DNA of 64,000 bases from Rhodanobacteraceae bacterium (GTDB taxonomy: Bacteria; Pseudomonadota; Gammaproteobacteria; Xanthomonadales; SZUA-5): assembly GCA_024234055.1 (NCBI GenBank), contig JACKOW010000001.1, positions 846,001-910,000 of the forward strand, in the 5' to 3' direction. Both the position numbers and the translations under genes were made by a program. The notes below the pieces were generated by a model. The model worked only from the letters and a program-made list of their open reading frames with translations. It was not told the origin of the DNA and ran no database searches. Shown piece after piece: positions 19,501 to 25,511 of the stretch (positions are counted from its first letter, which is position 1; every line of letters begins with the position of its first letter).

Positions 19501-21620
19501 CGCGGGTGCTGGCGCAGGCCTGGTTTGCCGGTCTGGACGCGCCTGGACAAGCTTCGACGCGCGGATTGGCGGCGGGTCTCGGCTGGTTCCTTGCACGAGG
19601 CGAGGGCATGCCGGTGCCTCCGTCTTGGCAAGGCGCCCTGAGCGCGCTGGCGGCCGAACTCGGACTGCCGGGCGACGCCAGCAGCATCGAATCGGCTGCC
19701 CGTCATCTGGCGGCCAGCCTGGGCGGCACCTTGCCCAGCTTCGCCGCCAGCGGGCGGGCGCTGGATCTGGCCGAACAGGTTTCGCGCGAGCTGCCGGTGA
19801 CGGCGCTGGCGGCGTTGAACGCGCCGGTGGAGACCGGCGAAAAGCTGGCCTTGGCCGGCGCCTGGTGTGCCCGCGTGCAGCCCGACGCCCATCCCGCCAG
19901 TGTGCTCGAAGCGGCGGCGATTCTGTGCTTCCCGGGCCTGGCTCGCGAGCGCATCAATGTCGAGCTGCACACCCGCATCGAGGGCCTGCGCGGCGAGCAT
20001 GCACGCGTCAAGCAGGGCGTGCTGGAACTGGATTTTCCGGAGTTCCTGATCCGCCTGGCGCAGCATCAGCAGACCGTGGCGCCGGCCTGGTCGGCCTTTG
20101 CGGCACTGCGCCATCGCGTCAGTGAACGCGAGCGCAAACGTCTGGGACTGCACCGTTTCGAGGCCAAGCCGCTGGCCGGATTTGTGCGCAACCGGCTGAT
20201 CGACGAGGTCTATCTGCCGCTGATCGGCAACAATCTGGCCAAGCAGATCGGCACCATCGGCGATCAACGTTCGGACCGTTCCGGCCTGCTGCTGCTGATC
20301 TCGCCGCCGGGCTATGGCAAGACCACCTTGATGGAATACATCGCCGATCGCCTGGGCATGATCTTCGTGCGCGTCAACGGACCCACGCTGGGCCACGAAA
20401 TCACCTCGCTGGATCCGGCCCAGGCCAGCACCCGCGGCGCCGCCGAGGAACTGGTCAAGCTCAATCTGGGCCTGGCCATGGGCGTCAACGTGATGCTCTA
20501 TGTCGACGACATCCAGCACTGCTCGCCGGAATTCCTGCAGAAATTCATCTCGCTGGCCGACGGCACCCGGCGCATCGATGCGGTCATCGACGGCAGTGCC
20601 CGCACCATCGATCTGCGCGGCAAGCGTTTCGCGCTGGTCATGGCCGGCAATCCCTACACCGAAACCGGCGAGATGTTCCGCATTCCCGACATGCTGGCCA
20701 ACCGCGCCGATGTCTACAATCTGGGCGATGTGCTGAGCGGCCGCGAAGCGCTGTTTGCCGACAGCTACATCGAGAACGCACTGACCGCCAACCCGCTGTC
20801 GGCGCCACTGGCCGAGCGTCCGCGCGCCGAGATCCAGACGGTGCTGCGCATCGCCCGCGGCGACGACGAGCTGCTGCCCAGCGGCTTGCCCGGTGGTGTG
20901 GAGCTGGTGGAACTGGTCAAGCGCATGCTCAGCGTGCGTGACGTGCTGGGCAGGGTCAACGCCAGCTACGTCGCCAGCGCCGCCCAGGACGACAGCTATC
21001 GCACGGAGCCGCCCTTCAAGCTGCAGGGTAGCTACCGCAACATGGTCAAGCTGGCAGCGCAGTTGAGCCCGCTGATGACCGAAGCCGAGCTCGATGCGCT
21101 GATCCGTGACCACTATCGCGGCGAAGCCCAGACCCTGGGTGCACGCGCCGAAGAGAATCTGCTGAAGCTGGCGCAACTGATCGGCCATCCCAGCGCCGAG
21201 GAAGCAACGCGCTGGCAGCAGCTGGTCGACAACTTCCAGCGGCTGATGAAGCAGGGCGGCAAGGAGGCCGATGGCGCCACCCGCGCCGCTCAAGTGCTCG
21301 CCGACATCGCCCAGCAATTGCAGAAGCAGAACGAACAGTCGGCCGGCACCCGCGAGGCTCTGAAGGCACTGGAATCGCTGGGCGAGATCCGCGAACTGCT
21401 GGCGAGGGTGCCGCGTGATCCGCAGCTGGACATGCCGCCGGCGCTCGCTGACACCCTGACCAAGATGGCCAAGGCCTACGAGAACACCCTGGTGCCGATC
21501 GTCTCGGCCCTGCACCACAAGATGACCCTGGATCACGATATCTGGGAACAGGTGCGCGACATGCGCAAGGAAGTCGACGCCCTGATGAAGCGCATCGGCA
21601 GCGGCAAGCGGGCGCCGTGA
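16530..21620 (+). CDS. Giant AAA ATPase ('DNA repair ATPase' family)
   Basis: 1696 residues, the largest protein in the window. The N-terminal third (about 1-430) is beta-rich with no enzyme motif I recognise (NVTMGLKKETRVEDVFCLYQL, FLDDQRFVADFRELF). A long helical, coiled-coil middle (about 440-860) is followed by a second mixed region. The AAA core lies near 1220-1480: Walker A ISPPGYGKTTLMEYIADRLG (K1264), Walker B VMLYVDDIQH (D1326, D1327), and VMAGNPYTETGEMFRIPDML as a sensor-like segment. A helical tail follows. Database entries call this family a DNA repair ATPase, but I know of no direct proof. Its fixed place beside PspA, YqiJ and flotillin genes suggests an envelope-stress or membrane-remodelling machine. 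It overlaps the previous gene by 4 bases. Confidence 0.85.
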   Translation: MTSSATFDLLRKRLAAASESLRAKADALNAKRISTFGRIEPKLTARLSARTEHNCVARDIVRVGERLLFGYNVTMGLKKETRVEDVFCLYQLAEGAEGVELQTVPIAGSFLDDQRFVADFRELFTYYKATTLDQLRLVNERLLLIFRTGSQPGDKRVFRFAVDTAGALTYIDNRGERDHVLPPSHSFEWQPVGREDHVLGRHAHVNILDTVFVETIGGDLTIKIENNTDTGLGIYSEPVEDKNQALADAEIAYADLPTLILLSIKPYRENHTRYLVYNKRLKQVLRIDEIGDSCVELPEDHGIVFPGGYYLESGDFKHFKDLGHDFSGYRLKRTVRAPSGEDVLYVFYDTARGDYALLPYNLIDRAIGQPLLAAGYARFDDGQILLVTPEGSDASRLHTMQLWRTPFASEEHASAQPKVGGLLGRLGNANVVRALAELRELTRLAEDAASEGAYERLLKLAARCVDAHPWLAEAEVGQIAAEVGTLARSGREALEAYEKLERARQSARQAVEAAQGEVSELLSKVVSLLWQKPEDFTEAIRAIKRKRGELTGLREQAHVDLAAIDAQDTRLREELDRIGERALKFFADPAAFASLRKGLNEAAAAVDSAKSTKALAPIGEKLDALAESLDGLSELIASFEQTDAQQRAILLGQTSALYAEVNRIRAGLRTRREGLLEQEQGLEFGAQLTVLEQSLTNLLARSDSPEAIDEALARTLGQIEHLEGRFGSQPGFLVELTSRREAALEAFAARREQIAAQRDKRAQGLRDAVSRVLDGIPRRIAKLSEADELHGFFAGDTLVERAQAQIEELRQLGAAVQADELAGRLRSLKEAGLRDLRDRLELGTSGDSLALGRQRFTIERRPLDLALLHNEQGLSLQLTGTDYRVALDEPEAEQHREVWGQVLPNETESVYRAEYLAWRIWQRASAGDAAINAALRATEGSALADLVAEEAQRHPTEDYQRGVHDADATRIVQALDSIARQAGELRWPASARVLAQAWFAGLDAPGQASTRGLAAGLGWFLARGEGMPVPPSWQGALSALAAELGLPGDASSIESAARHLAASLGGTLPSFAASGRALDLAEQVSRELPVTALAALNAPVETGEKLALAGAWCARVQPDAHPASVLEAAAILCFPGLARERINVELHTRIEGLRGEHARVKQGVLELDFPEFLIRLAQHQQTVAPAWSAFAALRHRVSERERKRLGLHRFEAKPLAGFVRNRLIDEVYLPLIGNNLAKQIGTIGDQRSDRSGLLLLISPPGYGKTTLMEYIADRLGMIFVRVNGPTLGHEITSLDPAQASTRGAAEELVKLNLGLAMGVNVMLYVDDIQHCSPEFLQKFISLADGTRRIDAVIDGSARTIDLRGKRFALVMAGNPYTETGEMFRIPDMLANRADVYNLGDVLSGREALFADSYIENALTANPLSAPLAERPRAEIQTVLRIARGDDELLPSGLPGGVELVELVKRMLSVRDVLGRVNASYVASAAQDDSYRTEPPFKLQGSYRNMVKLAAQLSPLMTEAELDALIRDHYRGEAQTLGARAEENLLKLAQLIGHPSAEEATRWQQLVDNFQRLMKQGGKEADGATRAAQVLADIAQQLQKQNEQSAGTREALKALESLGEIRELLARVPRDPQLDMPPALADTLTKMAKAYENTLVPIVSALHHKMTLDHDIWEQVRDMRKEVDALMKRIGSGKRAP

Positions 21621-22078
21621 GCTGAGTGACACCGGTGGGCTGTGGGAGCGGCTTCAGCCGCGATCGCGCTATCGCGGCTGAAGTCGTTGGCGTATCGGCG
21701 AAGATCGAGAGCCGTCGTGTGCAGGCAGCAAAAGCCGGACGCGGAGGACGCAAAGGAAAGCAGAGAGAACGCGAAGAATGGCCAAGGCGATGCAGATGGG
21801 CGATCGCTGTCCTGATCGTTCGGCAAGTTCGCGCGCCAACTGGTTGAGGCGTCATTGCGAGGAGCGCAGCAACGAAGCACTCAAGCGACTTGCAACCTTG
21901 TTTCTGGATTGCTTCGCTGCGCTCGCAATGACGCCGGTATACCGTGCATCGCGACCATCGCGGACAGAGTCCGCTCCCACGGGAGAGCGAGCTGCCGCGG
22001 TAGGAGCGACCTCGCGTCGCGACCGCTCAATGCCTTACAGACTAGAATGTCGCTCCCATCTGGGTCAGGAGTTGCCGG
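21621..22078. other. Repeat-rich gap after the operon
   Basis: 458 bases without a gene. It contains a palindrome around GGCTTCAGCCGCGATCGCG (21648-21684), a CGCGGAGGACGCAAAGGAAA-type motif also seen near 44575 and 57060, an 86-base inverted element at 21849-21934 whose ends are GCGTCATTGCGAGG and CGCAATGACGCC (family also at 38758 and 44707), and GTAGGAGCGACCTCGCGTCG near 22001. The palindromes may end the long operon transcript. Confidence 0.7.
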
Positions 22079-22858
22079 GTGTCCGAGTTTGACGCCGTCG
22101 ATCGTATCGTCAGGCCCTATCTGGCCGAGACCTCTACGGCTACCTCGCTGCGCTTTGCCGGGCACCAGATCCAGAGCCAGATGTGGAATCACGCACCCGA
22201 TGCGCTGGCGCTGGACTACACCCGGGCGATGATGGGTTTCGTGCTGTTCGATCCGGCGCCGGCGCGGATCGGCATGATCGGTCTGGGCGGCGGGTCGCTG
22301 GTCAAGTTCTGTCACCGCAACCTGCCGAGTTCGGCGATGGAGGTGGTCGAGAACAGCCCGCTGGTGATGGATTTGCGCGCCATCTTCCAGGTGCCACCCG
22401 ACGACGAACGCCTCAGCGTGCATCTGGCCGATGGCGCCGATTACATCGCCCGCGCCCGCAATCGCTATGACGTGCTGTTGCTGGATGCCTATGACCGCGT
22501 CGGTATTCCGCCGCCGCTGGCGACGCTGCGCTTCTATCTGCAGTGCCGACGCGCGCTGCGCGGCAATGGCGTGTTGGTGGCCAATATCGCCCGCGATCAG
22601 GTCCAGGGCGGGAATCCGATCGAGCGCATTGCCGCGGTCTTCGATGATCGGCTGCTGGTGGTGCGCGATGCCGAGCATTGCAACGACATCGTCTTCGCCT
22701 GGACTGGCGACATCGACGATGCGCATCTTTCCGACCAGGGCCGTCCAGTCGAGATTCGCGGGGAAGCGTGGGACCACGTGATTCCGGCGCTGGATCGCGT
22801 GCGTTTCGCCTGGCGCGAAAGGGCGCGTAAACAGGTGCTCGCGCAAGCGCTCTTGTAG
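22079..22858 (+). CDS. Spermidine-synthase-like methyltransferase-fold protein
   Basis: A 259-residue soluble protein starting at GTG 22079 behind AGGAG. It has the Rossmann motif IGMIGLGGGSLVKFCHRNLP, then AMEVVENSPLVMDLRAIF, and a DGADYIARARNRYDVLLLDAYD segment, as in SpeE-family enzymes. No speD is present nearby and the usual N-terminal beta domain is short, so its substrate may not be a polyamine. It lies 458 bases after the giant ATPase on the same strand. SpeE-like genes are known among the neighbours of PspA-type systems, which makes a functional tie possible but unproven. Confidence 0.8.
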   Translation: MSEFDAVDRIVRPYLAETSTATSLRFAGHQIQSQMWNHAPDALALDYTRAMMGFVLFDPAPARIGMIGLGGGSLVKFCHRNLPSSAMEVVENSPLVMDLRAIFQVPPDDERLSVHLADGADYIARARNRYDVLLLDAYDRVGIPPPLATLRFYLQCRRALRGNGVLVANIARDQVQGGNPIERIAAVFDDRLLVVRDAEHCNDIVFAWTGDIDDAHLSDQGRPVEIRGEAWDHVIPALDRVRFAWRERARKQVLAQALL

Positions 22859-23140
22859 GTCACAAGACCGCGTCAGCGGTCTGCGTGACAGCTCGCACGC
22901 GCTGGCACCGCTGCGACCCCGATCTGTCCACCAGCCGCCGTGATACTCGCGAAAACCGTGAATCGCCAGCAGGTCCCGCGTGATCTTCGCGTCCCGCTTC
23001 TGGCTTCGGTAGCGCCGCAAGGGAACTGGGGGACAAGGCGTCCAGCAATTTCTGGCAGGCGCGACGGGTTCCGATGCTGATCAGATGCGTGGCGGTTGAG
23101 TCGCTTCAGCGCGTCACGCAGGCCTTTCAGGCCAGATGAC

Positions 23141-23215
23141 CTACGAAAGCTGGCCACGGGCGATCTGCCGCCATTTGGCCCAGGCGAACAGTGCCGGGAT
23201 CACCACCAGCGTCCA
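23141..23215 (-). pseudogene. C-terminal remnant of a membrane protein
   Basis: On the minus strand the frame ending at TAG 23143-23141 reads WTLVVIPALFAWAKWRQIAR then GQLS. This resembles the last membrane helix and tail of RND-type transporters (TLVVIPAL is common there). Its upstream side is cut off by a GTCCAGACAAGTCTGGA repeat. Only about 24 codons survive, so identity is tentative. Confidence 0.3.
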
Positions 23216-23247
23216 GACAAGTCTGGAGCTACAAGAACGCGCGCCCG

Positions 23248-23287
23248 CAACCGACACCCACAACCGACAACCGACAACCGACAACCG
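23248..23287. repeat. 7-bp array (unit CAACCGA)
   Basis: About five units, the last four perfect, upstream of the small membrane protein gene. Confidence 0.85.
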
Positions 23288-23366
23288 TCAAACGCTCCAG
23301 CGCATGACACCCACGGCCACAATTGTGCAGACTCCCCTATGGTTGGAGCGCAGACGGAGAGACACC

Positions 23367-23669
23367 ATGGCGCGCTGGATTGCACTCGGCGTTACCCTGT
23401 TGTTGATGGGGTCGTGCAGTTTTGTCAGTACCGATACGTTCAGGGGCGTGGTCGCGCCCTTGGGCGCGGCAGTGATGAGCTTCGTGACCTTGTATCTGTT
23501 CATTCAGGATCGGGTGGCGAGTCGGTTGCGCCCGCCGACGGCGCTGCTGATGGATGTCGAGACCCAACGCCTGCTGCGCGAACGCGCCGAGCGTGCGCGG
23601 ACAGCGCAGCAGCCGGCAAACGGACGCGAGCAGGCGGACACGGGCGCAGCCTCGGGGGATCAGGGTTGA
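23367..23669 (+). CDS. Small two-span membrane protein
   Basis: 100 residues starting MARWIALGVTLLLMGSCSFV at ATG 23367, with GGAGA 6 bases upstream. Two hydrophobic segments (residues 4-20 and 27-46, VVAPLGAAVMSFVTLYLFI) precede a polar, Arg/Ala/Gln-rich cytoplasmic tail. LMGSC vaguely resembles a lipobox but a second span follows immediately, so I read it as a membrane protein. The stop overlaps the possible TTG start of the adaptor gene, so the two form an operon. I do not recognise a family. Confidence 0.65.
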   Translation: MARWIALGVTLLLMGSCSFVSTDTFRGVVAPLGAAVMSFVTLYLFIQDRVASRLRPPTALLMDVETQRLLRERAERARTAQQPANGREQADTGAASGDQG

Positions 23670-23674
23670 GCGCG

Positions 23675-24862
23675 ATGCGTTCTCCTGCGGCCCGTGCGGG
23701 TCTGCTGCTGGCGGCGGCGCTGGTCGTGGCGGTGCTGTACTTCGGCTTTCGTGGCGAGCGGGTGCGCGTGGACACGGCCCAGGTGCAGCGCCAGGAACTC
23801 GTTGAAAGTCTGCGTGAGGAAGGGCGAACCCGGGTCGTGCACCGTTACCGGATCACGGCTGCCGTGGCCGGTGAGGTGGAACGCCTTGAATGGCGTCCGG
23901 GCGACCCTGTCAGCGCCGGTCAGGTGCTGGTGCGCATCGCGCCGGCAATGGGCGCCCTGCTGGATCCCGCCACCCGTGAACGGCTGCAGTTCGAGTCGCG
24001 CGCGGCCGGCTCGGCGGTGAGTCAGGCGCAGGCGCGCATCAATGCCGCCAAAGCCGCCGATACCCTGGCGCAGCAAGAATTGCAGCGGGTGCTGCCGATG
24101 GTAGCTTCAGGCACGCTGGCGCAACGCGAGGGCGATCGCGCCCAGAGTCAGGCGCAGCAGGCCCGTGCCGAGTTGGCGGCGGCACGCTTCACGTTGCAGC
24201 TGGCCCAGGCGCAACAGGAGGCGGCGCAGGCGCTGTTGCAGCAACAGGGTGCCAGCGCCGGTGATGACACGCTGGTGGAAATCACGGCGCCAGTAGCTGG
24301 CGTGATCCTGGCGCGCCTGCGCGAGAGTGCCGGACCGGTCGCCGTGGGCGAACCCTTGCTGGAGATCGGAGATCCGACCAGCCTCGAAGTGGAAGTCGAT
24401 CTGCTCTCGTCCGACGCAGTTCGGGTGGCGCCGGGCATGGACGTGCGCCTGCACCGTTGGGGTGGAGAGCAGTCCCTGCAGGCGCGGGTGCGACGGGTCG
24501 AACCGGTCGGCTTCACCAAGATCTCCGCGCTTGGGGTGGAGGAGCAGCGGGTCTACGTGCTGGCCGACCTGGTGTCGCCCGCCGAACAGTGGCAGCGCCT
24601 GGGCGACGGCTACCGCGTCGACGCCGAGTTCATCCTGTCCAGCGGCGAAGCCCTGACCGTTCCTGGTGGCGCTCTGTTCCGCAGCGGCGAAGACTGGGCG
24701 CTGTTCCGGATCGAGGACGGCCGTGCCCACCTGCGCAAGGTAGCGCTTGGGCGGCGCAGTGGCCTGGAGGCCGAGATCCTGAGCGGCGTCGAGGCCGGCG
24801 ACCTGATCGTGGTGCATCCGGATGACCGCGTCAGTGAGGGCGCGCGGGTGGAGCCGCTTTAG
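23675..24862 (+). CDS. HlyD/EmrA-type periplasmic adaptor protein
   Basis: A 395-residue membrane-fusion protein. One N-terminal span (AGLLLAAALVVAVLYFGF) leads to a lipoyl-like half-motif (RYRITAAVAGEVERLEWRPGDPVSAGQVLVRI), a Gln/Ala-rich alpha-hairpin (about 95-190), the second half-motif (VEITAPVAGVILARLRESAGPVAVGEPLLEIGD) and a beta-barrel/proximal region. Such adaptors link an inner-membrane pump to an outer-membrane channel. No pump or TolC gene follows, so it is an orphan here; the RND-like remnant at 23141 might be a trace of a lost partner. ATG 23675 is chosen; TTG 23666, overlapping the previous stop, is an alternative with a better-placed purine run. Confidence 0.85.
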   Translation: MRSPAARAGLLLAAALVVAVLYFGFRGERVRVDTAQVQRQELVESLREEGRTRVVHRYRITAAVAGEVERLEWRPGDPVSAGQVLVRIAPAMGALLDPATRERLQFESRAAGSAVSQAQARINAAKAADTLAQQELQRVLPMVASGTLAQREGDRAQSQAQQARAELAAARFTLQLAQAQQEAAQALLQQQGASAGDDTLVEITAPVAGVILARLRESAGPVAVGEPLLEIGDPTSLEVEVDLLSSDAVRVAPGMDVRLHRWGGEQSLQARVRRVEPVGFTKISALGVEEQRVYVLADLVSPAEQWQRLGDGYRVDAEFILSSGEALTVPGGALFRSGEDWALFRIEDGRAHLRKVALGRRSGLEAEILSGVEAGDLIVVHPDDRVSEGARVEPL

Positions 24863-25511
24863 TTTGGTTGTCGGTTGTGGGTTGTGGGTTGTGGGAGTCC
24901 CGGTCGCCCCTGGCGGTGCGCTTGTTCGTGCATCAAACAAGGGGCAGGGGGCGGGGGGCGGGGGACCCACGTCGCGGCACGGTCAGATCATGCGTCGAGG
25001 TTGGACCCCTGCCCCTTGCCACTTCTATTGCATGCTTATACATCAATGCGTTAGCGTATTTTTGGTGAATGCGGACTCTCTCCGCAATAGCTCAATGGCC
25101 CGGGCCGCAGGCTCTTGTGAGTCCAGACTTGTCTGGACCCACCAAAACCGGCTGTTGTGGGTCCGGACTTGTCCGGACGCTCTTGTTTCAACTCGCCAGA
25201 AGCGTCCAGACAAGTCTGGACCCACAAGAGCACCGAAGCCCGTAGCCTTTCCCCGTGCCCCGTGCCCCGTGCCCCGTGCCCCGTGCCCCGTGCCCTCGTG
25301 CCCTCGTGCCCTCTTGCCCTCGCGCCCTCGTGCCCCGACATTCGTCACATGCCGCCCGCCAGGGCTTGCATAGAATCCGGTCAGCTGTTCATATGCTCGG
25401 TCTACCGAGGCGCGTGTGTGGTTTGGCGTCGACGGGGTCGCCATCGTGTCAGTCGACGCCGACTTCGCCTTGCCGCCGACGCGTATCTCCGCCATTGCCT
25501 ATCGAGGGTTT
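24863..25511. repeat. Dense repeat region between the adaptor and the GGDEF/EAL gene
   Basis: 649 bases without a gene. In order: a GTTGTGG 7-bp array (24864-24893), a G-rich array of GGGGCAG/GGGGGCG (24943-24968), three 18-bp palindromes GTCCAGACTTGTCTGGAC (25120-25137), GTCCGGACTTGTCCGGAC (25161-25178) and GTCCAGACAAGTCTGGAC (25204-25221), then a composite array (25253-25345) that switches from 7-bp CCCCGTG units to 8-bp CCCTCGTG units. Leader and promoter of the next gene must lie after about 25350. Confidence 0.85.

Larger units (their letters stand above)
22859..23366. other. Degenerate intergenic region
   Basis: 508 bases with no intact gene. A hairpin at 22856-22890 (GTAGGTCAC, then GACCGCGTCAGCGGTC) may end the upstream transcript. 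A minus-strand coding remnant lies at 23141-23215, one GTCCAGACAAGTCTGGA palindrome at 23213-23229, and a 7-bp CAACCGA array at 23248-23287. A minus-strand frame at about 22910-23020 (AKITRDLLAIHGFREYHGGW) may be another remnant. Confidence 0.6.

Noticed and set aside
19236..21632. 798-codon open frame antisense to the AAA ATPase
   Set aside because: Walker motifs and coupling support the plus strand; the antisense product is not protein-like.
22079..22858. Assignment as a true spermidine synthase (speE)
   Set aside because: No speD nearby and only the Rossmann half is convincing; a neutral label is safer.
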